Assembly (NCBI GenBank): GCA_029582265.1
Contig: CM055820.1
Location: 17,566,485-17,630,484 of the forward strand
From: Zoroaster sp. YZ-2022
Taxonomy: Eukaryota > Echinodermata > Asteroidea > Forcipulatida > Zoroasteridae
Reading direction: 5' to 3'
Length of the DNA stretch: 64,000 nt
Shown here: piece by piece, positions 1-27,753 of the stretch
How positions within the stretch are numbered: position 1 is the first letter of the stretch
How the letters are laid out: every line of letters begins with the position of its first letter
Position numbers and translations under genes: made by a program
Notes under the pieces: model-generated
The model's database searches: none
Seen by the model: only the letters and a program-made list of their open reading frames with translations
What the model was told of the DNA's origin: nothing

Positions 1-1063
1 TTTTTGTTTGCCACCCTCTCTTTGCTTATGTTTGATACCAATTTGTAGCTTATTAGTCTGGCTTTCCAATGATCAAGTTTGTTTTGTGATTAAACGTAAT
101 GGGTCTTGAAGGTGATACGCAAAGGACACCAGACCACATGTTTTTCGTGAACGTTCAGTCCATGTGTTTCACGCGTTAATGTTAACGTTAACATTCGTCA
201 CATTCCTGCTGCCGTATTCCAGTAAAATGCCCGTGTGAAAGTACATGTTTAAGTCAAATGCAGATGACACATATCATCAAAAGAAGAGATTTTCCTCAGA
301 AATTAATGTGAAGTTTTACAAATTTTTGTTCTGTGTTGTGGCAATACATGAATACACATGTACATGTACATTTCCAGTGTTTACAACTGTAATATACAGT
401 GAGTTACTCATTATTGCAAAATTTGCACCAAAATATGCCAAATTTACGTATTATTCTTGCCTATTATAGTATGAAAAATAAATACAATTGGATATTTTTT
501 TATTTATGCATTGAATGAGAGTTGTTCTTTGAAACCATGCATTCAAATCAGTCCTAACCATAGTGCATCATACCTGTGTATACTATTTGCCCAAAACTCA
601 CAAAAAACATTAAAATTACCCCAAAATTTGGTATTCAAAATGGCCGCCATTTTCAGGGGGCAGGGGGGAGGTACAATAGGAACATTTTTAACCCCAACCC
701 AATTTTTAACCCCAGCATTCAAATGTATACAACTTAGTCATATATCTAGACAAATTTTACAAAATATTTTGCAAGATTTAAACTTTAAACTAAAAAAGCT
801 AAAAACAGTGCTGAGTTTAAAGGGTTAATAAGCACCACGTGAGAATGCAGGCCCTTCAACAAATGTACTGGTCATTGGTCTTAAAGCACTTTAGTGCATC
901 CAAGTTGCCCATAAAGATGGCATCTAGTGAGAACTGTCCATAAATACATGAAAATGTACACAAAAATAATAAATAATAACAAAAACATCTACTTTCAAGG
1001 TCTTTCCTGTGACTATTAGAGAGGAAGTAAAAACAAAAACAGTTTGTGTTTTTGATTGCATAC
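1..1063. other. No gene seen; RAD54L2 intron or flank
   Basis: This should be part of the intron that follows the last visible RAD54L2 exon (gene on the minus strand). I looked for the next expected helicase exon and did not find it. The two open frames at 245-469 and 511-828 have low-complexity A/T-rich composition, no splice context and no recognisable domain, so I leave them out. Confidence 0.6.
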
Positions 1064-17492
<16,429 letters not shown>

Positions 17493-17709
17493 CTGTGAAT
17501 GATATAACATTCAGAGCATTATGAAATGCTGTAAAAGCATCTAGATGCAAAGTCTTTGTATAATGTATGACACAAAGCAAGGGTGTGTGAATGACAATGA
17601 AAATCATGATAATATTGGATATCTTCTTGGGCGATAAGGACTGAGCCAATATTGCCAGTGACCACACCCAAAACCAGTTATTAACTTGTGGTAAAGAGTG
17701 CACAACAAA

Positions 17710-17900
17710 CATTTATTCCCTATTTATTCCCTATTTATTCCCTATTTGCATTCCGTATTTGCATTCCCTATTGACATTCCCTATTGGCATTCCCTATTGA
17801 CATTCCCTATTTACATTCCCTATTTACATTCTCTATTGACATTCCCTATTTACATTCCCTATTTATTCCCTATTTATTCCCTATTTATTCCCTATTTATT
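17710..17900. repeat. CATTCCCTATTTA minisatellite
   Basis: About 16 imperfect units of ATTCCCTATTTA, ATTCCCTATTGAC and similar. The Phe/Pro/Ile/Tyr-rich frame across it is not a gene. Confidence 0.85.
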
Positions 17901-19049
17901 CCATACAATAATGTTAATTAGGAGTCATATTAATAATATGACTGCATTGATGTCTGCATTAAAAAGGCATTGACACCATTGTTATTCAGTATTTAAACAG
18001 AAATTTCTGGCATTTTTTTTTCATCAGAACATTGCTACATGTACATGTATTTTACTTGAAGAAGGCAATCCAAATGCTTTAAAATGGCACACTTCTCAAA
18101 ATAAATGCGAGAAATATGGTTTTGAAGTAAATATGTACCGCAAGCTCTACCACAATAAGGGAAATTATTTGTAAAAACTGAAAGAATGTTTTTGTAGAAA
18201 AAGTATGATAGTAAAATCTTTCCTTTTCGACTGCCTCTGTCAACTATTCTGTGAAGCATCTCATTTCAATTATTGGTTTTCCTTTCTAAATAAAATGAAA
18301 TCATCAATGTTCCAGTAAAAACAACAATTTCCAGGAAATTGCTGGTAAAAGTATCTTTGTTAACCTTATATTTAGTTTATTTTATTTATTTTTTTTAAAT
18401 TTTCAAACAAAGGGGTCATAGCCTAACATTAGGCCCCCAAAAAAGATTTCCAAACCCCTCCCCCCCCAAAAAAAAATGCATCACTGCACCGATTTTGAAG
18501 CCGACCTTTGAACAGAAACTGAATGGTTTTTTTGGCCTTAAACTGAAGAAAGTTCACATAAATTTAAATGAATAGACACCTACTAAAGGTATCAGGATTC
18601 CCTACCGAAACTGTCATTACCCGGTTCCTTTTTTCAGTTCCAATTACCTGTATGACTTTTTAAAATTCCAACTGAATATTTTAACCCATACAAACGGAAG
18701 TCTCTGATATTTTTTTCCTAACAAAATGAAGACAACTCGGATAAAGGCTTTAGAAGTAACATTTGCCGACAGCCTTTCATAGACTTGCCGGCTTTTGTTT
18801 GGTGTACCTAGTTTGTTTTGAGTTGACTGCCGTTGTACCAGTATCACCAGTTAGTATTTGTGCCTATTGTTCACAGTTATTGGATTAGTGCATTGTGTGG
18901 GACACATGAATTCTTGTGTGTGGGGAATGGGGATGCTATGAATGAGTTGTTTTTAATAATATAGAGGCCGGAAATTATTACACTAAGTCCACAATTATTA
19001 TGACTCTAATAAAACAAGAAAAAGGTTATTTTATATATTCTAGAGTATA

Positions 19050-19557
19050 TGTTGGGCGCGATCGGTCGATCTGCGCGATAGCCCGATCGCACTGCGCTAT
19101 TGCGCGATCGCACTGCGCTATTGCGCGATCTATCGTTCGCGCAGCCATCGGTCGTTCGCGCAGCCATCGGTCGATCGCGCGGCCATCAATCGATCGCGCA
19201 ACCATTGATCGATCGCGCAGCCATCGGTCGATCGCGCAAGGACGTGTTTGCGCCATCGCCAGATTGTGCAATGCAAGACTTGCGCGATCAGTCGATCATC
19301 CAGAAATGGCTTCGCGTGATCGATCGATCGTGCAGAAATAGTTTTGTGCGATCAGTTGATCGCGCATGGAGGGCTTTTGTGCGATCAATCGATCTGTAGG
19401 GCAGAATTTTGGTGGTCGATCAATCGCGCAGCACGGAACATATGACATGGCGCAAACATGTCCTTGCACGATCAATCGATGGCTGCGCGAACGATAGATC
19501 GCCCAATAGCGCAGCGCGATCAAGCTATCGCGCAGATCGACCGATCGCGCCCAACAT
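19050..19557. mobile_element. Foldback element rich in GCGCGATCGATC
   Basis: The left end GTTGGGCGCGATCGGTCGAT and the right end ATCGACCGATCGCGCCCAAC are exact inverses. The arms keep pairing inward (GCGCGATAGC on the left, GCTATCGCGC on the right). The interior is made of GATCG/GCGCGATC words. The whole 508 bp could fold into one long hairpin. No coding capacity. Confidence 0.82.
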
Positions 19558-19659
19558 ATACATGTATATGTTTTTACAAAATTGTTTACAGGTACCCAGG
19601 TATCCATAGATCTCCAATTTTGGGTATTCAGTTCCCGAAATAACCGAAAATGCACAGCC

Positions 19660-19982
19660 TTAACCCTCCTACTACTACAAGGGTCAAAATCAGTCAAAAT
19701 GTTGAAATACTTCCCAAGGTATATCTAGTGCACTCAAAAGTCAAACAAGTGCTGTCAAACCTTACGTGTAAAGTAAGTACATTTACAGGTCAAAATGAGT
19801 CAACTGTTTTTGACTGGTAAAAGCATTGTCTGGTATTGTTCAGGGTGGTCAAAATGACAGTCAAAACCAGTCAAAAATGCCCCTGTGTGCACATTTGGGT
19901 CAACAGTCAAAACAGGCAGTTGACTGGTTTTGACCTCTACAGCAACTTTCCACTAAAGTGCAGCAATAGTGGGAGGGTTTAA
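19660..19982. mobile_element. TTAA-CCCT element, family A, copy 4
   Basis: Starts TTAACCCTCCTACTACTACA and ends AGTGGGAGGGTTTAA. Interior as in the other family A copies. Confidence 0.75.
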
Positions 19983-20061
19983 TACCTACATTACGAAAAA
20001 AGAGCAATATGAGTGTGTATTTTCATAAACAATCAATATAACTTAGCGTCTTAGGTCTACA

Positions 20062-20548
20062 TTAACCCTCCTACGATCAGTGAAATTTTTGAAACAACCC
20101 ATTCAGGCCACTCCAAGCCATTGCTATGGTAGGCAGTGGTTCCTCATAGCTATACTGCATAGTAACATAATGCCTCATATGTCTGTTGGTTTTAGTGGTT
20201 TGTGATTGACATATTGCAGGGCATATTACTTTGTTCCAGACTCAGTGGCTGGTGGTAGGTTACTATGGAGAGTCTGTGTTTACAAAATAACTGCTGAAAA
20301 TCCCAATGGATGATGGAGGCTTGGTATGGTTTATTGGTCTCAGTGGCTGATAGTGATTTATTATTGGGAGTTTGTTTACAGTATAACCTGCTGAAAATAA
20401 GGTCAACTGTGGTATGTGTCTTTGTATGCATGTATGCACATTGGAGATTACTTCAAAGGGTCAGTGTGGCTTATATGCACAAACAATGTGTGCACAACAC
20501 ATTGGACATTTAGTGGTTTACAGTGGCCTCTATGTGTAGGAGGGTTAA
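20062..20548. mobile_element. TTAA-CCCT element, family B, copy 4
   Basis: Starts TTAACCCTCCTACGATCAG and ends ATGTGTAGGAGGGTTAA. The outer 80 bp match the other family B copies. The interior has diverged and is longer (487 bp). Confidence 0.7.
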
Positions 20549-20750
20549 AGAAATGATAGAACTTTGATTTGGAAGATGCCTGCACAATGGCTTTCCAGTC
20601 GTTATGCCCCATCGCCATAACGCCCGACAAAAAGGCCCCATCACAAAAAAAAACAAAAAAATGCCCCATTATGATTTCCCTGCCCAAAAAAGGAAAAAAC
20701 TACAAAACAAAACAAAGTTACTATTCATCTTGTACATTTTAAATGGGAAA

Positions 20751-22005
20751 GAATGTCGTATCCGACCGCCACTTTTTAAGGGTTTTTTGGAATTTTTTTT
20801 ACAACCACTAACCAGTTAAAAAATGATTCCATCGATTTTTGGGGGTACAGAAAGCGAAAACTATCTTTAAAATCCACTTTTATGATGGTTTTCGGACTTG
20901 ATTTCCCTTCTAAAAAATCCTCCCCTTCAGAAAATAGAAGGATCCTATTGTAGTTGCCACTGCGCATGTACAGTGACCGTGTTGGTCATGGGGGAGTTGA
21001 CAAGATCAGACTGACATGACTGAGGAAGTCATCGTATACCAAAAATGCCTGATTTTTTCATGAAATAAATATCCTGGAATAATTTGAAGTATATGTCCAT
21101 CATCATCCATATGTTCTCCACCTTAACCCTAACCACCCCACATCACACAAAATGCTCTATGAGGTATTGGAGCATTTTGTGTGATTGAGGAAGGATGCTA
21201 TATATTTTCTGTGTTATTTTGGGTGATTGTGGAAGGATGCTATATCTGTTCTGTGTTATTTTGTGTGATTGAGGAAGGATGCTAGATATATGTGCTGGGT
21301 GATTTTGGGTGATTGAGGAAGGTGCTACATGTACATGTGTGCTGTGTGATTTTGTGGAGGATTGAGATACATGTAGGATGGCCATGTGCTGTGTGATTTT
21401 GTGGAGGATTGAGATAGGATGGCTATGTTGTGGTTGAATAGCTCCATGCTGTAATGCATCGGAAAGGTAAGATATTCCATGGAACTACTTGTATTGTTTC
21501 AACTCATACAACTGTACTTGGCCAGCAAACAGACTATTCAATTTATACTGAGGTAAGTTTTATGCACTGGTAATAATAAAATGGCATTATTTGCATACAT
21601 TTCACACCATGTATCAATTTAGGAATACAATACCAGGTGAGTTACTTTTCATATTCAAATAAGATAACATAACTTTTTGTTAAACTTTCCTATAAATGTG
21701 AGTACAAACTGCTGCGCATCCCCAGTTCACATTTTTTATTCATAATAAAGGGATAAAGGCAAAGGGTACAGGTATGTGTGATTTTGTGTGATTGAGGCAG
21801 TGGGCACACTACACACGAAATACAGCATAATATATTGGGTGAGTATTCAGGAACCTTCCAAATTTTATGAAGACATTTTGTAGCATTTTGTGTGATTGAG
21901 GATGCATCCTACCTAAAAGGGCCAGGGGGTTAGGGTTAATAGGTAGGTAAGATTACATTATTGGTTATATTTAATGAGAAAAAGTGGCGGTCGGATACGA
22001 CATTC
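20751..22005. mobile_element. GAATGTCGTATCC inverted-repeat element, copy 1 (interrupted)
   Basis: Terminal repeats GAATGTCGTATCCGACCGCC and its inverse GGCGGTCGGATACGACATTC. Sequence up to 21122 and after 21939 matches the uninterrupted second copy at 26151-26587, which is in the opposite orientation. No transposase frame is present. Confidence 0.85.
21123..21939. mobile_element. TTAA-CCCT element, family F, nested
   Basis: Ends TTAACCCTAACCACCCC and GGGGGTTAGGGTTAA. The interior is built from imperfect repeats of GTGTGATTTTGTGTGATTGA and GAGGAAGGATGCTA. It sits inside the element at 20751, and the paralogous empty site at about 26205-26220 shows that it duplicated TTAA on insertion. Confidence 0.82.
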
Positions 22006-22886
22006 TACCCTTTAGGCCTAAATGAAACAATCCTCTCCAAAATATTACCTTAGGCTGAGCTCAAATAATTTCAGTAAGAAATATTTAAATTTTTATTTGG
22101 ATTGGGTGAACCTGACCTTTTTTAATTTTTATTTATTTTGTTTATAAAAATTCAAGAATATTTCACGATCTTACATTTATTTTTGGTCTGTACAGGGAAA
22201 TCATATACTGGGGCATCATGGCGATGAGGCCTAACGTTAACAGCGATGTGGCATTTTTGTCATAGGCATTATGGCGACGGGGCGTAATGACACACAATGT
22301 TATCCATTTTCACCAAATGTAACATTACACAAGTACTAAAATATTCAAATGTACACATTAATTTGTCAAATTAATATTTCCATACTTCCACTGGCAGTAT
22401 GAACTAACCTTAGGGCACTCAAAATACAGTCATGATCCGACGATACACCATTTTGCTATTCTACCTCAATGGTTTTAACGTTAGGCCTACATATTCAAGA
22501 ATTTTTCAGTCATGCCAGTGTAGCCCCATTCTAGGTCTAGGACCAATACATTAGATTCCCTCTGTATCCTTGTACAAAAAAGGGGAAAGTTTTTCAACTT
22601 TTTATCTGTTAATTATTACAAACTAAAATGTTGTGATTAGGTAAGCTTGCCCAAGCAGACACATTTGGCATAAAGTTCGCTATTATGAGATTGGTAACTT
22701 TGGTGAAATTTTTTGTTTTTGTTTTTGAAAATTTCAAAAATGTTTCGAAAATTTCATTTTATGTCAAAAGTGTCTGCTTAGGCAATCACAAAGTTTTAGG
22801 TTATAATAATTAGCACTTTTAGCAGATCAAAGTTGAAAAACAAGAAAAATCTCTCCAGTTTTGTTCATGTGGGGTTAGTACGGAAG

Positions 22887-23446
22887 CGTTAAAGGGCCAC
22901 AACCAAAAAAAAAATTCAAGTTACTATCTCGCCGCGACGAGATAGTAAATCGCCGCGACGAGTTACTATCTCGCCGCGGCGAGTTACTATCTCGCAGCGG
23001 CGAGTTACTATCTCACCGCGGCGAGATACTATCTCACCACGTGAGTTACTATCTCGTCGCGGCAAGATAATAACTCGCCGCGGCGAGTTACTATCTCGCG
23101 GCGAGATACTATCTCACCACGTGAGTTACTATCTCGTCACGGCGAGATAGTAACTCGCCGCGGCGAGTTACTATCTCGCCGCGGTGAGTTACTATCTCGC
23201 CGCGGCGAGTTACTAACCGTCACGACAGTACGCGTTACTATCTCGCCGCGGCGAGTTATTATCTCGCCGCGACGAGATAGTAACTCACGTGTATCTCGCC
23301 GCGGCGAGATAGTAACTCGCCGCGGCGAGATAGTAACTCGCCGCGGCGAGATAGTAACTCACCACGGCGAGATACTAACTCGCCGCGGCGAGATAGTAAC
23401 TTGAAATTTTTCTTTTTTGCTTGTGGCCCTTTAACGCTTCCGTAGG
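22887..23446. mobile_element. Foldback element rich in CTCGCCGCGGCGAG
   Basis: Terminal repeats TACGGAAGCGTTAAAGGGCC and GGCCCTTTAACGCTTCCGTA are exact inverses. The interior is more than 25 units of the palindrome CTCGCCGCGGCGAG, or a close variant, joined by TTACTAT or GATAGTAA spacers. Short frames in it (LLSRRGEL repeats) are artefacts. Confidence 0.85.
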
Positions 23447-25086
23447 TTAGGGCCAAGGATACAGAGGGAGTCCAGTGTGTTGGCCCTGCCTAACTGTTAG
23501 AATGGGGCTAATGGCAGTGCAGATTGCGGTCAACAATGTTCGAAAAATTTGTGTAAACGCAACAAAGATTTTGACGGCATTTTTGTCATAAATGAGATGT
23601 TTTCTTGTGGTACTCACCGAAAATTTACTATTTTACTCGGCCACTAATAAATAAGTCATACCTTGTGTGGTTCCTGGCCTTGGGTGGCGTTTTACATAAA
23701 CGATTTAAACACTCGCTTCCAGTCACACTCACAGCCACACGAAATGGCACCCAAATCTTCCTCCTTCTTGTCCTTTGTTGCTTGTTATGCAAGTGGAACC
23801 CATTCGCGAATTCGACCGATTTAAGAATTCGAGACCTTTTTAATTTAGACTTGTTCAAGTCACGTATTACACTTAAGGTGAATAACACGTACGGAATTAT
23901 TTCAAAGGAAACCATTTTGATTGTGACACAAAAATATATCATTTCCCAGCTGGTTTTTTGGCAAAGCATAATTTTTTGAAAATATATAATTTTTATCAAA
24001 CACTTACAATCCTTTGTCAGATAGGGACATATGCATCTCCATTCCTTTAAAAGAAATCAACCAATTGGCACGGGCCCCGTTTCCCCCATCCAAGGTTCGT
24101 CAGCAGTGTGTGCCCCCCCCCCCTCCACCACCGTCCCCCGTCCCCCATCTTAAGAAAAATATGCTGTTCTTTAAAAACACCAAAAAACAAGTGCCCTTTG
24201 AATATCTCATGTGACCCTTGTAAACTCCCCCCCCCCCCGGACCCCACCCACCACGTACCACCACCACAACCACACTGAACGAGCCCCACTTATAGCTGCT
24301 GATTTTTTCAGTCCAAATTGACCGTGACTTGAGAATCAATTGTAATGTAAATTCTCAGCGAAGTACAATAAACTAGTACTACTTTTACAGAAGGCAAAAC
24401 AAATCTCCAGTTTCTGGGCCAGTCTCTGCGCGCGTCGCCTCAGACCCTCAACACGTCGGCATTTTTTTTTGGCTATGAAACGATGTCCGATTGCAGCAAA
24501 AATTGCAGTGGATCGATTGGAATTTTGCCGCGTTGAGTTTTAAACGACGTTTTCACATAGGGGTATGAACGTTTGCATTAGTTGTGCATGGGAAATCCAA
24601 TAACCGCGTATACATGTATCACGTAACTTCTTTTTTTTTTAATTAAAAATAAAAACTAGAGCGCGTCAACGCACCGCCGATGCCGACCTGTGACCAGTAA
24701 ACCGGTGACCTTTTTTGGCCTATGAGAAGAGTAACGACGTCGAACGAAAAACCCATCATGATCGATGCACTGATGGAATAAAGTTTACGCAACCGACTTG
24801 CTTGCAGATAAACACACAATTAAGGTGGTGTAATTTCAAATTGAGAATTTAACCCAAACAAGAATGCGCTGATGGTCCACTGCGGCCGATAAAGGTCATC
24901 ACATCTTGAAATATTTCAAGAATTGTTTTAGACCCAAGCGGAAACAAGCAAAATAAACACTATCTGTGCTCCGATGTTAAAAAAATCTTACGTTTTAACC
25001 ACGGAGATAGAATGTCTCGTGGTTTCATTAAATGGAAACTCAAGATATTGATGGTACAATAAACATGTTTTCAACAATTTCTTCAG

Positions 25087-25218
25087 ATGATAGAGAATCC
25101 CTTTAATGTCACAAACATTATCTCGCAAGAGGGCTCACTTTCAAATGTTACTCCGCCCGATGTCTGTCTATGTGAGCGGTTACTGTCGGAAAGGTTCATG
25201 ACTGGTCAAATAAACAGG
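25087..25218 (+). other. Possible 5' UTR exon of NCKIPSD with an upstream ORF
   Basis: TTTCTTCAG precedes it and GTAAGGAAG follows, so both splice borders look good. If joined to an acceptor at 26671 (CTTTTAAAG), it would lead straight into the NCKIPSD start. The exon opens with ATG and reads 44 codons without a stop (MIENPFNVTNII...). It then meets CAA TGA just 6 bases before the NCKIPSD ATG. No domain is recognisable, and transcription is not shown. Confidence 0.35.
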
Positions 25219-26150
25219 GTAAGGAAGCAAATTAAAAGACTACTAGTAGTACTAGTACTGCACAATACAAGTCAAGTGCATTGTATTGCATTGCTACAGC
25301 TGCGTTGCCGTTGCAAATGTTGACATTGCAAATATTGACATTGTTAAGCTGGAGAGGTGGAGAGGACAGGCCACCGCAGAAAGAATTACCATCATACCAT
25401 GGCATGGGCAAATGGCGTTGCTTCCTCACCCCCCCCCCCTCCCCCCTTTCCCTCACCCCGGCATCCCCCTCTCCGGGAGACCCCCCCCCCCCGGTCCCCC
25501 CACACACACACACATCCTCTAAACCTACAGGAAATAATGAATTAAGTGTCCAGGTTCTGAAACCACAGCTTGTCCAAGGCAACAGTAATGGGGCACCCCC
25601 TCCCCAAAAAATGCATGTAGCCCAAAACTACCACGCCCACATTTATGGGTGCAAGCCTATTCCTCTAGCCCTTATGGGCATGGTATTTTGGCTCATGGGG
25701 TTGAGTCAATGTCCAATATACTATCCCAATTGGGGAAACTATAGTCTTTATTCTCCCAATGAGGATCAGTACTAGGCTCCAGTCGAGAAAGTATTTTGAT
25801 ATTGCAGTCGAATGTGACACTGAATCTGGTGCTAGCTTGAAGCTGGTTTTGCTGATGACGACACCTTCTGCCATATTTGGAGCTTAATACTGTTTTTTTT
25901 CTTCAGATCTTTGATATAACGTTAATCCATTATATATTTTTCTGCAAATGAAATTTATGAATATTACTGAATTGTGTATTGTGTATAAATGACAAAACTA
26001 AATGCACCAACACTGTTATCAGAAAGGATAGATATGTAAAAACAAACATTAATTTGAACATTGAGAAAGAGTATAAAACCCTTGCAAAACAAAAACTTTT
26101 TCCAGAAGTAAAAAAGTGTGACTAATAGTACTAGATTTAGATTTGGAGTA

Positions 26151-26587
26151 GAATGTCGTATCCGACCGCCACTTTGTCTCATACCAATAATGTAATCTTA
26201 CCTACCCAGTAAGGTGGAGAACATATGGATGATGATGGACATATACTTCAAATTATTCCAGGATATTTATTTCATGAAAAATCAGGCATTTTTGGTATAC
26301 GATGACTTCCTCAGTCATGTCAGTCTGATCTTGTCAACTCGCCCATTAGTGACCAACACGGTCATTGTACATGCGCAGTGGCATTTATAATAGGATCATT
26401 TTATTTTCTGAAGAGGAGGATTTTTTAGAAGGGAAATAAAGTCCGAAAACCATCATAAAAGTGGATTTTTAAGATAGTTTTTGCTTTCTGTACCCCCAAA
26501 AATCGATAGAATCATTTTTTAACTGGTTAGTGGTTGCAAAAAAATTCCCCAAAACCCCTTAAAAAGTGGCGGTCAGATACGACATTC
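26151..26587. mobile_element. GAATGTCGTATCC inverted-repeat element, copy 2 (uninterrupted)
   Basis: Starts GAATGTCGTATCCGACCGCC and ends GGCGGTCAGATACGACATTC. It is 437 bp and runs in the opposite sense to the copy at 20751. It shows what that copy looked like before insertion of the 21123 element. Confidence 0.85.
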
Positions 26588-26682
26588 TTTCCTAGATTTT
26601 GAAATAGATTTTCACTTTCCAGCTTTAATTAAATTTTTCCAAACCATGTTTCTTCTTTTCCCTTTTAAAGCAATGAGCCATC

Positions 26683-26859
26683 ATGAGTTACCAGGCACTG
26701 TACAAGTACCGATCTAACGAACAAGGAACTCTATGCTTTGAGGAGGGGGAAAAGTTTACCCTACTTGATAGCACCGATACCCACTGGTGGCAAGTGACAG
26801 ACAGCTCAGGACGAGTAGGCTTCGTGCCAGCCAATTATATTGAAAAACTCAAAGACGAT
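26683..26859 (+). CDS. NCKIPSD: NCKIPSD exon 1 (SH3 domain)
   Basis: 59 residues holding almost the whole SH3 fold: [19 protein letters not shown] (RT loop), [14 protein letters not shown] (n-Src loop and Trp pair) and VPANYIEKL (Pro and Tyr of the ligand groove). Donor GTAAGTT. Confidence 0.95.
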
Positions 26860-27696
26860 GTAAGTTAAAATGTCAGGCCTCGAACTTAACCCTAACCATC
26901 CCATATCCTGCAAAATCCTCCAAGGGGCACTTTTTGGGGGAAAATTCAGCACTGTTGGAAACTGGTACGTTCACCTCTTTAAATGGGACAAAATTACTAC
27001 CTGGCAAGAAGTACAGGCCATAAGTGCTTGAATATGAAAGATCAACGAAAATGCATGGTGCATTTTGAAGATAAGGACATGTTTCCAAAAGTGCACTGAT
27101 GGATTTTGGAGGATTCAGAAAGGTTACTAGCCAGAATACCTTGGGGGTTAGAGTTAAGGATTGAGAGGGCACAGCTACTTTGGCCTTGGCTACCTCAAAA
27201 TATCAAAGCCAACCAAAGGGCCATTACAGCCAACTCAGAGGGTCACCACGGCAATGGCCGTGGTGACCGCAGTTAAGATCGAGGCCTGAAATGTTATTAC
27301 TTAATTTGGTTATGAAACCAAGGATTTCTCAAAAAGTGCCTATAAGAAAATGTAACTAGTATTGTAGTTCGTAATAAGCTTGAAGAAACCTGTGAAGTGA
27401 AGACGATGAAGTAATTTTTAGTTTTCGATACGTGTGGGAGAAAAACCCTTGCCAAATATTCTTAGGGAAACCCAAGAAATCAGATAGAAAAATTGAAGAT
27501 TTTAAAATAAATTCCCTTTCTCTTTTTGTGTTTTTCAATCAGAAACATGAAGTACTGGTTTCCATTGACAGAGCCATTGAATTCATCCACCTATCAACGA
27601 CACAGAAAGGAGGAATTCTCACCCACGAACAGAGAAAAACATTGCAGTAAGTAATTAAGCCGGTTCAGTGGACCAAGTTTTTATTATCACCACCAC

Positions 27697-27753
<57 letters not shown>

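Larger units (their letters stand above)
20600..22288. mobile_element. Outer element of a three-level nest
   Basis: The left arm CGTTATGCCCCATCGCCATA is inverted at the right as TATGGCGACGGGGCGTAATG. A second pair (ATGATTTCCCTG near 20678, CAGGGAAATCAT near 22194) extends the inverted repeat to about 100 bp per side. Between them lies the element at 20751-22005, which itself contains the one at 21123-21939. Confidence 0.7.
17493..26682. other. Intergenic block between divergent RAD54L2 and NCKIPSD
   Basis: About 9.2 kb with no gene I can support. From left to right: a CATTCCCTATTTA minisatellite (17710-17900), A/T-rich unique DNA, a G/C-rich foldback (19050-19557), two TTAA-CCCT elements, a three-level nested transposon block (20600-22288), a second foldback (22887-23446), less repetitive DNA at 23.5-25.2 kb that may hold the promoters, and a further MITE (26151-26587). 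Frames at 23605-23979 and 23628-23999 are open on both strands, but neither shows a domain. Confidence 0.6.

Noticed and set aside
19000..19697. Arg/Asp/Ile/Ser-rich frames (RSHRSIARP, DRAIAQCDRAIAQ)
   Set aside because: Translation of the GATCG foldback, open on several frames.
25281..25775. Proline-rich 164-codon frame
   Set aside because: Driven by C-homopolymer runs (CCCCCCCCC) with a CACACA run. The frame has no domain and no splice context.
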